Source of the DNA: Thioalkalivibrio halophilus
GTDB lineage: Bacteria; Pseudomonadota; Gammaproteobacteria; Ectothiorhodospirales; Ectothiorhodospiraceae
Assembly (NCBI RefSeq): GCF_001995255.1
Contig: NZ_MUZR01000013.1
Coordinates: forward strand, 1-49,570
Reading direction: 5' to 3'
DNA: 49,570 nt
The position numbers and the translations under genes were made by a program. Under the pieces are notes generated by a model. It worked only from the letters and a program-made list of their open reading frames with translations. It had not been told where the DNA came from and did not search any database. Below are positions 18,807 through 26,196 of the stretch, piece after piece. How positions within the stretch are numbered: position 1 is the stretch's first letter; each line of letters starts with the position of its first letter.

Positions 18807-19233
18807 GGCTGGACGACCGACCAAGTACACCGAGGACATGCAAGCCCGCGCGGACGCCTATGTAGATGGCGGCTTCGGGGACTGCGGTGATGTAGTGCCG
18901 AGCCGGGCCGGCCTGGCGCTGGAACTCGGGGTGAGCCGGTCTACCTTGGCGCAATGGGAAAAGGCATACCCCGAATTTTCGGCCACGTTGGACCGGCTGA
19001 AGGCGGCGCAAGAGCGGCTGAGCCTGAACGGGGGCCTGCGGGGTGAACTCAATGCCCCTATCGTCAAGCTGCTGCTGGCCAACCACGGCTATGGGGACAA
19101 GGTGACCCAGGCCCACGTGAGCCCCGACGGCTCTATGCCCCCGCCGCCCCGCATTGACGCCAGCAAGCTGACGGATGAACAGCTTGAAGCCTTGACGGAG
19201 GCGCTGGAGATCCCCGGGGAGGAAATGCCCTGA
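18805..19233 (+). CDS. Probable phage terminase small subunit (TerS-like)
   Basis: A 142-aa protein resembling gp3-type small terminases. It begins MAGRPTKYTEDMQARADAYV and has a helix-turn-helix (LALELGVSRSTLAQWEKAYPEF, about 38-59), a helical oligomerisation region and the typical ending NAPIVKLLLANHGYGDKVTQ, DGSMPPPP and LTDEQLEALTEALE. Small terminases choose the DNA to be packaged and work with a large subunit. No large subunit is present, so the protein would have to work with a helper phage's TerL, as in PICI satellites. It is the last rightward gene of the element. Confidence 0.78.
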   Translation: MAGRPTKYTEDMQARADAYVDGGFGDCGDVVPSRAGLALELGVSRSTLAQWEKAYPEFSATLDRLKAAQERLSLNGGLRGELNAPIVKLLLANHGYGDKVTQAHVSPDGSMPPPPRIDASKLTDEQLEALTEALEIPGEEMP

Positions 19234-19365
19234 CCCGGGATTTTCCCGACTAGGCCGCCGCCGGAGTCCGCCGCACGACCGCCCGACCGGCATGCGCTGA
19301 CGCACCGCATAGGCCGGGAGCCGGTCCACCAGACAGGCCCCATGCCGAGTAGTGGACGCGGGCCG
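19234..19365. other. Convergent gap between terS and the orphan gene
   Basis: A 132-bp GC-rich gap with no gene and no clear T-tailed hairpin. TAGTGGA occurs once more here (about 19348), echoing the repeat at the terS start. Confidence 0.4.
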
Positions 19366-19803
19366 TCATGCCTGACCCGCCCGCTGGAAGGCTTGCCACG
19401 CATCCGCAGGCCGGGCGCTGGCGGCGCGGTCGAGCCAATACCGACGCTGCTGGCGGTCGAGACGGTTCCACCAGGCCACGCCCGCCGCGTCATCCTCGCC
19501 GCCGTGCCGGCCCGCCAGCGAGTCCGGGATCTGCCGGTTCTGGCGGTACTGCCCGAAGTCTGACCACGCTGCGGGATCGTCGGGGCTGTACCCGTAGTGG
19601 CCGCACCAGCGGATGAACTCGCCGCTCCACGTCGGGTGTCCGTGGTGGAGGCCGTGCGAGACCTGGCAATACTCGCCGCTGCGGTTGCGGGGCCAGACGC
19701 CCGCCGCGCGCAGGGTGTCCGCCTGCTGGGGTGTCAGGTTGATCGTGCTGCCGTTGGGCGCTTGCCAGGTGATGACCTGGCGGGGTTCGGTGATGGTTTG
19801 CAT
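19366..19803 (-). CDS. Orphan element gene, possible cargo (145 aa)
   Basis: I do not recognise it. It is the only leftward gene of the element, lying between terS and attR, the place where satellites often carry accessory or defence cargo. The 145-aa protein (from MQTITEPRQVITW) is soluble and rich in Trp, Gln, His and Arg: INLTPQQADTLRAAGVWPR, CQVSHGLHHGHPTW, FIRWCGHYGYSPDD, WWNRLDRQQRRYWLDRA. There are no transmembrane segments and no catalytic signature I can name. The Met at 19803 was chosen; one 12 codons upstream is also possible. It could be a regulator, an anti-phage factor or a modifier of the helper. Confidence 0.65.
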   Translation of the reverse strand: MQTITEPRQVITWQAPNGSTINLTPQQADTLRAAGVWPRNRSGEYCQVSHGLHHGHPTWSGEFIRWCGHYGYSPDDPAAWSDFGQYRQNRQIPDSLAGRHGGEDDAAGVAWWNRLDRQQRRYWLDRAASARPADAWQAFQRAGQA

Positions 19804-19848
19804 GGCTGCTGTCTCCGGTTGAAGTGACGAAGGCAGCACCGGGGTTGT

Positions 19849-19867
19849 GGGGGTACTTTTGGGGGTA
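19849..19867 (+). repeat. Right GGGGGTA repeat
   Basis: GGGGGTACTTTTGGGGGTA, identical to 14416-14434 at the left end and in the same orientation, 54 bp inside attR. Candidate arm-type integrase site. Confidence 0.6.
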
Positions 19868-19920
19868 CATTCATCGGAAGGGCGACCCTGAACCCCATCG
19901 AATCAACGCCTTGCGATCGG

Positions 19921-19947
19921 GGTTCGACTCCTGTCACCGGCTCCATA
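19921..19947 (+). repeat. attR, 27-bp direct repeat
   Basis: Identical to 14277-14303: the 3' part of tRNA-Thr through CCA and two more bases, without the rest of a tRNA. Just inside it, AACCCCATCG (19891-19900) pairs with CGATCGGGGTT (19914-19924), an inverted repeat touching the site. Confidence 0.92.
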
Positions 19948-19958
19948 AAATCAAGGGT

Positions 19959-19981
19959 TTGCGGCACATCACCCGCCGCAA
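19959..19981 (+). terminator. Hairpin after attR, possible original tRNA terminator
   Basis: TTGCGGC (19959-19965) pairs with GCCGCAA (19975-19981). Before insertion of the element this would have stood about 12 bases after tRNA-Thr. No T-run is present, so the assignment is weak. From here to 20141 I see no gene. Confidence 0.3.
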
Positions 19982-20141
19982 CACTCCCCGCCTTCCCCTC
20001 CGTGGTGCACATCGTGGCGCACAGAAACGGTAGCCAGTTTTTTTCGCCCTGCCTTTGGCGCTACGCTCCCAGCATCATCTTCCCCCAGATCCTGAATTCA
20101 ACCAATAAGTGCAACGCTACGTCATGCGGCGCGTGCCGATG

Positions 20142-20513
20142 TCAATCTTCCGCATCCTCCAGGCGGGCCTGTTCGATCAGGACCGGGTAGACGTAGCCGG
20201 CACCGAAATCCCTTTCGAGCACGTAGACCCCTTCCACCCGCACACGGTCACCCGGATCGGCGGTCTGCTGGCTGGTGAGGGTAATGAAGTCGCCGGGCTC
20301 GCCCGTGCCGTCCACCAGCCGCAGGAAATTGCGGCCCATGATGTCCTCGTTGACCTGCGCGATGATGCCTTCCAGGCGCACCGTCTCGCCCTCAAGCTCT
20401 TCCGGTGCCTGATTCAGGGCTTCCACGCTGTGTATCTCGTTCGCGGCAACGGCCGTGACCAGCAGGCCCGCAGCCAGCGGCAGGGCCAGCAGCATGTGGC
20501 GGATTCGGATCAT
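20142..20513 (-). CDS. Periplasmic OB-fold-like protein
   Basis: A 123-aa protein with an N-terminal signal peptide (MIRIRHMLLALPLAAGLLVTAVAA, cleaved near residue 24) and one small beta domain: GETVRLEGIIAQV, GRNFLRLVDGTG, DFITLTSQQ, GDRVRVEGVYVLERDFGAGY. This pattern is that of small exported OB-fold proteins. I cannot name a substrate. Its ATG overlaps the tadA stop by 4 bp, so it is the last gene of the mla-gpx-tadA operon. Confidence 0.7.
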   Translation of the reverse strand: MIRIRHMLLALPLAAGLLVTAVAANEIHSVEALNQAPEELEGETVRLEGIIAQVNEDIMGRNFLRLVDGTGEPGDFITLTSQQTADPGDRVRVEGVYVLERDFGAGYVYPVLIEQARLEDAED

Positions 20514-21037
20514 GAAGTTCTCCTTTGCGGATCGGGTTCGGGCGGCGCGCCATCTTCGTCCCCGGCGGCGGGCGTGTTGCGCCGACGGGCGCGGAAGAAG
20601 TCGCGCAGCTGGGTCGCGGCACGTTCGGCCAGCACCCCGCCGGTGACCGCCACGCGGTGGTTGTGGGCCGGATGATGGATCAGGTCGATGGCACTGCCGG
20701 TGGCCCCGGTGCGTGGATCGGCCGCGGCATACACCAGCCGTGCCACGCGGGCGTGGATGATGGCGCCGGCGCACATGGAACAGGGCTCCAGGGTCACGTA
20801 TAGCGTGGTGCCGGGGAGGCGGTAGTTGCCAACACGCTCCCCGGCCGCGCGCAGGGCGCGGATCTCGGCGTGCGCGGTGGCGTCACGGCTGGCGATGGGT
20901 GCGTTGTGGGTCGCCGCGAGGGCGTTGCCTTCGGCGTCCACCAGCACCGCGCCTACGGGCACCTCACCGGCTACGGCTGCGGCCTCGGCCTGTGCGAGCG
21001 CCTGTTCCATCCAGCGCACGTCATCCTGCTCGCTCAT
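20510..21037 (-). CDS. tadA: tRNA-specific adenosine deaminase TadA
   Basis: Converts A34 to inosine in tRNA-Arg(ACG). The 175-aa protein has the zinc deaminase motifs AHAEIRAL (catalytic Glu) and PCSMCAGAI, and the VPVGAVLV and NYRLPGTTLYVTLEP segments of the family. The C-terminal tail after about residue 150 (RARRRNTPAAGDED) is polar. The ATG at 21037 gives the normal start; it overlaps the gpx stop by 4 bp. Confidence 0.93.
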   Translation of the reverse strand: MSEQDDVRWMEQALAQAEAAAVAGEVPVGAVLVDAEGNALAATHNAPIASRDATAHAEIRALRAAGERVGNYRLPGTTLYVTLEPCSMCAGAIIHARVARLVYAAADPRTGATGSAIDLIHHPAHNHRVAVTGGVLAERAATQLRDFFRARRRNTPAAGDEDGAPPEPDPQRRTS

Positions 21038-21549
21038 GCGGCGCTGGCGGGCGCGAGCTCGTCCAGCGCCCGTTCGATGGCGCTGGCCAGATCCTGCGGG
21101 CGCCGCGTGGGGGCGAAGCGCCGGATGACGCGGCCGTCCCGCCCCACCAGAAACTTGGTAAAGTTCCATTTGATCCGCTGCGTGCCCAGGGCACCGGGGC
21201 CGGCCGTCTTGAGGTGGCGGAACAGCGGGTCGGCGCCCTCCCCGTTCACCTCGATGCGGGCGAACACCGGGAAGCTCACGCCAAAGCGCAGACCGCAGAC
21301 CCGGATGGAGTCGGCATCGCCCGGCTCCTGGCGACCGAACTGGTTGCAGGGAAACCCCAGCACCCGAAAGCCGCGTTCGCCGTAGCGGTCCTGCAGCGCC
21401 TGCAGCCCTTCGTACTGCGGGGTGAAGCCGCATTGCGAGGCGACGTTGACGATCAGCAGCACCTCGCCGCGGTACTCGTCGAGCCGCTGCCGCCGGCCGT
21501 CGGCGCGGGGCACTTCGAAGTCATACACCGTGGCTTGCGGGTCGGCCAT
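21034..21549 (-). CDS. Glutathione peroxidase (BtuE-like)
   Basis: Thioredoxin-fold peroxidase (171 aa) that reduces hydroperoxides, using glutathione or thioredoxin. The peroxidatic cysteine is Cys40 in NVASQCGFTPQY; FPCNQFGRQEPG and IKWNFTKFLV supply the other family motifs, including the Gln and Trp of the active site. No signal peptide is present, so it is cytoplasmic. Its start codon overlaps the stop of the upstream lipoprotein gene (TAATG). Confidence 0.92.
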   Translation of the reverse strand: MADPQATVYDFEVPRADGRRQRLDEYRGEVLLIVNVASQCGFTPQYEGLQALQDRYGERGFRVLGFPCNQFGRQEPGDADSIRVCGLRFGVSFPVFARIEVNGEGADPLFRHLKTAGPGALGTQRIKWNFTKFLVGRDGRVIRRFAPTRRPQDLASAIERALDELAPASAA

Positions 21550-22181
21550 TATCCGTCCGCCTCCTGTCGCGCGAAGGATTGGAGTTCCGCCTCGAGGTCC
21601 GTAAGGCTGGCCGCCATGCCGCGGGACAGGGCGGCCACCAGGGCCCGGGGCGAGCGTTGTTGCAGGGCTTCGGTGGCCTCGAAATGCGCCAGCTCGGTCC
21701 GGTCAGCACCACCCAGCCGGGTCCGCAGCCCCACGCGGGCGGCATCGCGGCCGCTGTTCGTATCCAGGTCACCGTACAGGGCCGTGACCAGCACGTGCAG
21801 TTCCACCACCGGTTGCCCGGCCGCCCGCGCGGCGCGGGCGTCGTCCACCAGAACCACGGCGCCGTCGCCACGGGTCCAGCGTTCGCGCAGCAGCTGTTCC
21901 ACCTGTTCCGCCGGACGCAGGAACCATTCGTTGTAGTAGTCCGCTTCGTACTCGTGCGGCCCCAGGCGGTACACCAGCCCCTTCTCGGCATAGGCGGGGG
22001 CCACGCGCACCGAGCCCAGCTCCACTGCCACGGGCACGCCGGCATCCGTTGCGGGCGGCCCGGTGTCTTCCGGCAGTTCCAGCAGGAACCACGCCCGCTC
22101 CACCGGTTCGCGTTCGGCCAGCAGGCCGCAGCCCCCCAGCAGGAATGCGGCCAGCACCGCCAGCAGTAGCGCGCGTGTCAT
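21549..22181 (-). CDS. ABC-type transport auxiliary lipoprotein (PqiC/DUF330-like)
   Basis: A 210-aa lipoprotein with a short signal and lipobox LLGGCG (Cys at about 18). The mature part has RAWFLLELP, then VAVELGSVRVAPAYAEKGLVYR and DYYNEWFLRPAEQVEQLL, the pattern of the PqiC/YmbA family. These are outer-membrane lipoproteins that work with MCE-domain transporters. Its place directly after the mlaD-like gene, with a one-base overlap, supports that role. Confidence 0.85.
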   Translation of the reverse strand: MTRALLLAVLAAFLLGGCGLLAEREPVERAWFLLELPEDTGPPATDAGVPVAVELGSVRVAPAYAEKGLVYRLGPHEYEADYYNEWFLRPAEQVEQLLRERWTRGDGAVVLVDDARAARAAGQPVVELHVLVTALYGDLDTNSGRDAARVGLRTRLGGADRTELAHFEATEALQQRSPRALVAALSRGMAASLTDLEAELQSFARQEADG

Positions 22182-23212
22182 CAGCGTTCCTCTCCCCGGT
22201 TGTCCCGGTCCATGATACTGCGCGGCGGCGGTGCCCCGAACAGGGTACCCGCCGGATTGCGCCGCACGTCTTCCGAAAGGCTGCGCAGGCTGCGCGTGGT
22301 GCTCTGCAGCTCTTCCAGGGTCTCCGCCAGTTTCGCCTCGTTCACTTCCACGCCACGATCCAGGCGTTCCACCATGCCCTCGATCCGGGCCACCAGCTCG
22401 CCAATCTCGGCCTGTTCCGCGGTGCGCCTCAGCTGACGCATGGTCTCGCGGGTCTCGCCCGGGAGGGCCTGCGTATCAGGATGGTCGAGGAGGTTCTCGA
22501 CGGATTCCATGATGCGCTCGGCACTGGTGGCCGTGGTCTCCAGTTCGCCGATCAGGTCGTCCGCCCGTCCGGCGATACCCTCCACGTCGATGCTCGAGAC
22601 GGTGTCGTCGAGATTGACCAGCAGGCTGTTGAGATTCCCCACCACGCCCTCGATATCGATATCGTCGATGCGTTCCAGCAGCTTCTCGGCATACTCAATG
22701 AACTGCATCGTGATGCTGGGCGCCGACGGCAGATAGGCGTACTCGGGATCCCAGGGGTGGTCCAGCGGCGGGTGTTCCGCGGGATCGGCGAAGTCCGCCT
22801 CCAGGTAGTTCATGCCGGTGATGCCCTGGGCCGCCATGCGCACCCGCAGCCCGGCCTCGACCAGCTGCTCCAGGACATCGTCCTCGAACAGGGCTTCCTG
22901 CGGCGTGGTCGCAAAACGGTCCGGCCACAGGCGCGCGCGCACCAGCACGTAGCGCTTGCGTTCCGCCGGGGGCACATCCTGTTCGTACTCCACCGAGGTG
23001 AAGCCCAGCCGGGTGACCTCGCCGATCTGGACACCGCGGAACTTCACCGGGGCGCCGACCTCCAGCCCCTGCACCGACGAATCCATGTAGGTCTCGATCA
23101 TCATCGACGGTCGGAAGAAATTCCCCGCCGTCGCAATCAACAGGATGATCACCAGCGATGCGAGCCCGCCGAGGATGAACAGGCCCAGCCGGAAATGCTG
23201 TCGGGCACTCAT
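22181..23212 (-). CDS. MCE-domain (MlaD-like) lipid transport protein
   Basis: A 343-aa periplasmic protein anchored by one N-terminal helix (about residues 9-29) and followed by an MCE domain (about 39-120: VQGLEVGAPVKFRGVQIGEVT). The long C-terminal half is helical (EYAEKLLERIDDID, several TxTSAERIMESVENLL-like heptads), as in MCE proteins that form tunnels across the periplasm. It is longer than E. coli MlaD (183 aa) and more like PqiB/Mce architectures. It overlaps mlaF by 4 bp. Confidence 0.88.
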   Translation of the reverse strand: MSARQHFRLGLFILGGLASLVIILLIATAGNFFRPSMMIETYMDSSVQGLEVGAPVKFRGVQIGEVTRLGFTSVEYEQDVPPAERKRYVLVRARLWPDRFATTPQEALFEDDVLEQLVEAGLRVRMAAQGITGMNYLEADFADPAEHPPLDHPWDPEYAYLPSAPSITMQFIEYAEKLLERIDDIDIEGVVGNLNSLLVNLDDTVSSIDVEGIAGRADDLIGELETTATSAERIMESVENLLDHPDTQALPGETRETMRQLRRTAEQAEIGELVARIEGMVERLDRGVEVNEAKLAETLEELQSTTRSLRSLSEDVRRNPAGTLFGAPPPRSIMDRDNRGEER

Positions 23213-24000
23213 GCGGAGGCCTCCTCGCCGTTGGCTGCTTCGTCGTGGTCACCGCCCAGAAAGCGCCGCACCCAGGGGTGTGCCGACTCCTCGCGCAGGC
23301 GTCGCGGATCCCCGTCGGCGACGATGCCCCGGGTTTCCTTGTCGAGCATAATCACGCGGTCGGCGATGGCAAAAATGCTCGCGAGCTCGTGGCTGACGAT
23401 CACGATGGTCATGCCCAGGCTGCGCGCGAGCCGCCGGATCAACCGGTCCAGCTCGCGCGAGGTAATCGGATCCAGCCCGGCCGAGGGTTCATCCAGGAAC
23501 AGCACCGAGGGGTCCAGCGCCATGGCCCGCGCGATGGCGGCACGTTTCTGCATGCCACCGGAGATCTCCGAGGGCATGAAATCCACGAACGCGCCCAGCC
23601 CCACCAGCTGCAGCTTCGCGCGGGCCACAGCGTCCATCGCCGAACGCGGCAGAGCGGTGTGAACCTCCAGCGGCAGGCGCACATTCTCCTGCAGGGTCAT
23701 GGACCCGAACAGCGCGCCCATCTGATACATCACCCCCATGCCCCGCAGGATGGCCTCGAAACGCTCGCCGTCGGCGTGGGCAATATCCGCGTCGCCGATC
23801 CAGATCCTTCCGGCCTGCGGGGTATACAGCCCGATCATGTGCTTGAGCAGCGTGCTCTTGCCGCTCCCGGAGCCGCCCAGGATCACGAAGATCTCGCCAC
23901 GGCGGACCTCGAAGTTCAGATCCCGCATCAGCACGAAATCGTCGAAGCCCATGGTCAGGCCTTCCACCCGGATCACCGGATCCGTATCGGACTGCGCCAT
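23209..24000 (-). CDS. MlaF-like ABC ATPase
   Basis: ATPase (263 aa) of an MCE-type phospholipid transporter. Walker A is GGSGSGKSTLLKH, the signature is EISGGMQKRAAIARAM, Walker B is VLFLDEPSAGLDPI and the switch histidine is in IVIVSHELAS. EVRRGEIFVILG and GMGVMYQMGALFG match the Mla/Ttg2A subfamily. It starts 3 bp after the permease gene. Confidence 0.92.
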   Translation of the reverse strand: MAQSDTDPVIRVEGLTMGFDDFVLMRDLNFEVRRGEIFVILGGSGSGKSTLLKHMIGLYTPQAGRIWIGDADIAHADGERFEAILRGMGVMYQMGALFGSMTLQENVRLPLEVHTALPRSAMDAVARAKLQLVGLGAFVDFMPSEISGGMQKRAAIARAMALDPSVLFLDEPSAGLDPITSRELDRLIRRLARSLGMTIVIVSHELASIFAIADRVIMLDKETRGIVADGDPRRLREESAHPWVRRFLGGDHDEAANGEEASA

Positions 24001-24003
24001 GCC

Positions 24004-25155
24004 TCACACCCCCAGGTGATAGAACAGGACCGCGAACAGGCCGTCGAACACCACGATCAGGATGATCGCCGTAACCACCGCACTGGTGGTGGAGCTGCCC
24101 ACGGCCGCCGCGCCGTTGCCGGTCTGCAGGCCGCGCAGGCAGCCAACGCTGGCCACCAGCAGGCCGAATACCCCGGCCTTGAACAATCCGGAGAACAGGT
24201 CCGAAAGCGACACCGCGCCGGTCACCTGGTTGAGAAACGCAACCCACGGGATGCCGAAGCCCTGCAGCACCAGGGCCGCACCCAGCAGGCCGATCAGGTT
24301 GGCGTACAGCGCCAGCAGCGGCGCGACCAGGGTGCCCGCCAGCACCTTGGGCACCACCAGGAAGCGCACCGGATCCAGGGCCATGGTCTGCAGGGCATTC
24401 ACCTCCTCGTTCACCTTCATGGTCCCGATCTCGGCGGCGAACGCCGCCCCCGAGCGCCCCGCCAGCAGGATCGCCATCATCAGCGGGCCCAGCTCGCGGA
24501 ACAGCGACACCGCGACCAGATCGGCCACGAAGATCTCCGCCCCGAACTGACGCATCGCGATCGCCGACTGGAACGCCAGGATCACGCCCATCAGGAAGGC
24601 GATCAAAGAGACAATCGGCAGGGCCCGGAACCCGGCAACCTCGGCCACGCGAAAGGTATCGCCCCAGCGCACCTGCCGCGGATGCCGCAGCGCCGCCCCC
24701 AGGGCACGGCCCAGTTCGCCGATGAACGCCATCTGCTCCCAGCCTGCGCGTCCCACCTGTCCGACCGCGTCCATCCAGCGGCTGCGCCAGTCACTGCGGC
24801 CCTCACCGCGCGCGGGCGTCACCGCATCCAGCTCACGATACGGAGCCAGCTGCTCCTCGACCATGCGCGTGGCGCCGACTAGCTCCAGCGTCACCCCCCC
24901 GGCCGCGGCATCCCGTTCCAGCGCGTGCAGCAGGGCGGCCCCGGCTCCGTCACAATAGCTCAGACCGGTGACATCCACGGGCAGAGTCCCGCCCCCCGCC
25001 TCGCGCGCCAGCAGGCGCACGCGATCGCGCAGCGGGCCCCAGGACCGTTCCACCGCAGCGGTGTCCAGGCTGCCCGACAGGCGCAGACCGGGGGACGGTC
25101 CGTCTGTGGCATCATGTTGGAAGGCTGGCCGCTGGGCCCCTGACGCTGTGTCCAT
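24004..25155 (-). CDS. STAS-MlaE fusion permease
   Basis: A 383-aa inner-membrane permease. Residues about 15-115 form a STAS domain (LRLSGSLDTAAVERSW, LPVDVTGLSYCDGAGAALL) normally supplied as the separate MlaB. Residues about 140-383 are the MlaE permease, with FRELGPLMMAILLAGRSGAAFAAE, MKVNEEVNALQTMALDP and five or six membrane segments. The ATG at 25155 was chosen because the STAS domain starts soon after; the frame stays open upstream across moxR as an artefact. It is the first gene of the operon and divergent from moxR. Confidence 0.9.
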   Translation of the reverse strand: MDTASGAQRPAFQHDATDGPSPGLRLSGSLDTAAVERSWGPLRDRVRLLAREAGGGTLPVDVTGLSYCDGAGAALLHALERDAAAGGVTLELVGATRMVEEQLAPYRELDAVTPARGEGRSDWRSRWMDAVGQVGRAGWEQMAFIGELGRALGAALRHPRQVRWGDTFRVAEVAGFRALPIVSLIAFLMGVILAFQSAIAMRQFGAEIFVADLVAVSLFRELGPLMMAILLAGRSGAAFAAEIGTMKVNEEVNALQTMALDPVRFLVVPKVLAGTLVAPLLALYANLIGLLGAALVLQGFGIPWVAFLNQVTGAVSLSDLFSGLFKAGVFGLLVASVGCLRGLQTGNGAAAVGSSTTSAVVTAIILIVVFDGLFAVLFYHLGV

Positions 25156-25281
25156 GCCGTTTTCCCGACTCGTGCGCGACCATGGTAGCCGCGCCGGAGC
25201 GCGGGGGACACTCTGCAGATACAGGGGAACCATCCGGCCGCTACAAACTCTTCTGCAACTCCCCCATAACGCGAGAATGCC

Positions 25282-26196
25282 ATGTCTTCGGGAACGGACG
25301 CCCTGCAGCGGGTGGAACAGGCCCTCAACCAGATCCTTCTCGGCAAGCCCCGCGCCATCCGTCTGGCGCTCACCTGCCTGCTGGCCAACGGCCATCTGCT
25401 GATCGAGGACCTGCCCGGCGTGGGCAAGACCACGCTGGCGCACGCACTGGCGCGCGCGATGAACCTGGACTACCGCCGGGTCCAGTTCACCAGCGACCTG
25501 CTCCCGGGTGACGTGCTGGGCGTATCGGTGTTCGAACAGGGCAGCGGCGAATTCCGCTTTCATCCCGGGCCGATCTTCACCCAGGTGCTGCTGGCCGACG
25601 AGGTCAACCGCGCACCACCGAAGACCCAGAGCGCCCTGCTGGAAGCCATGGAAGAACGCCAGGCCAGCGTGGAAGGCGCGACCCGCGACCTGCCCGAGCC
25701 GTTCTTCGTGATCGCCACCCAGAACCCCGAGGAGCAGGTCGGCACGCATCCGCTGCCGGAGTCGCAGCTGGACCGCTTTCTGATGCGCATCGAACTCGGC
25801 TACCCCGACCCAAGGGCCGAGCGCGCCCTGCTGGAACGCCGCGGGGACACCGGCCACCCGGCCCCGGACACCATGGCCACGCCGGAACAGCTGGCCGAGT
25901 GGCAGGCATCCGTGGATGCCGTGCACGCCGATTCCAAGGTGCTCGACTATCTCCAGGAGCTGGTGGCTGCCAGCCGCGATACCGCCCGCTTTGCCCACGG
26001 CCTGTCGCCGCGTGCCGGCGTGGGCCTGCTGCGCGCGGCACGTGCCCATGCGTTCCTGGATACGCGCGACTACATCACCCCCGACGACATCGCCCGGGTC
26101 CTGCCGGCGGTGGCCGGCCACCGCGTACGCGCCCGCGAGCCGCAGGATTCCGCCCGCACCGTGGAGGCCCTGCTGGAATGCGTGCCCAGCCGCTGA
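25282..26196 (+). CDS. MoxR-family AAA+ ATPase
   Basis: A 304-aa MoxR AAA+ chaperone-like ATPase. Walker A is DLPGVGKTTLAHALA, Walker B LLADEVNRAPPKTQSALLEAM, sensor 1 ATQNPEEQVGTHPLPESQLD, and the lid has HGLSPRAGVGLLRAARA. It heads the moxR-DUF58-tgpA cluster, a widespread gene trio in Proteobacteria whose shared role may concern envelope protein assembly or maturation. Confidence 0.93.
   Translation: MSSGTDALQRVEQALNQILLGKPRAIRLALTCLLANGHLLIEDLPGVGKTTLAHALARAMNLDYRRVQFTSDLLPGDVLGVSVFEQGSGEFRFHPGPIFTQVLLADEVNRAPPKTQSALLEAMEERQASVEGATRDLPEPFFVIATQNPEEQVGTHPLPESQLDRFLMRIELGYPDPRAERALLERRGDTGHPAPDTMATPEQLAEWQASVDAVHADSKVLDYLQELVAASRDTARFAHGLSPRAGVGLLRAARAHAFLDTRDYITPDDIARVLPAVAGHRVRAREPQDSARTVEALLECVPSR

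Larger units (their letters stand above)
14277..19947 (+). mobile_element. Integrative element in tRNA-Thr, probable minimal phage satellite
   Basis: A 5,644-bp unit bounded by 27-bp direct repeats of the tRNA-Thr 3' end. In order it carries a P4-type integrase, an AlpA-like regulator, an unknown 135-aa protein, a DUF3987 ATPase, a 197-aa protein with an iteron-like inverted repeat, a probable small terminase and, on the opposite strand, a 145-aa orphan. No conjugation, capsid, portal, large terminase, tail or lysis gene is present. Gene order and size fit a minimal phage satellite that replicates itself and redirects a helper's packaging. Mobilisation by a helper is inference. GC content is like the host, so it is either adapted or from a related host. 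Confidence 0.8.

Noticed and set aside
19982-20141. Possible second att remnant or integrase fragment after attR
   Set aside because: The short frames here show no integrase motif and no further copy of the 27-bp repeat.
25156-26121. Upstream extension of the STAS-MlaE permease frame
   Set aside because: It is antisense to moxR, has no domain, and the STAS domain begins just after the ATG at 25155.
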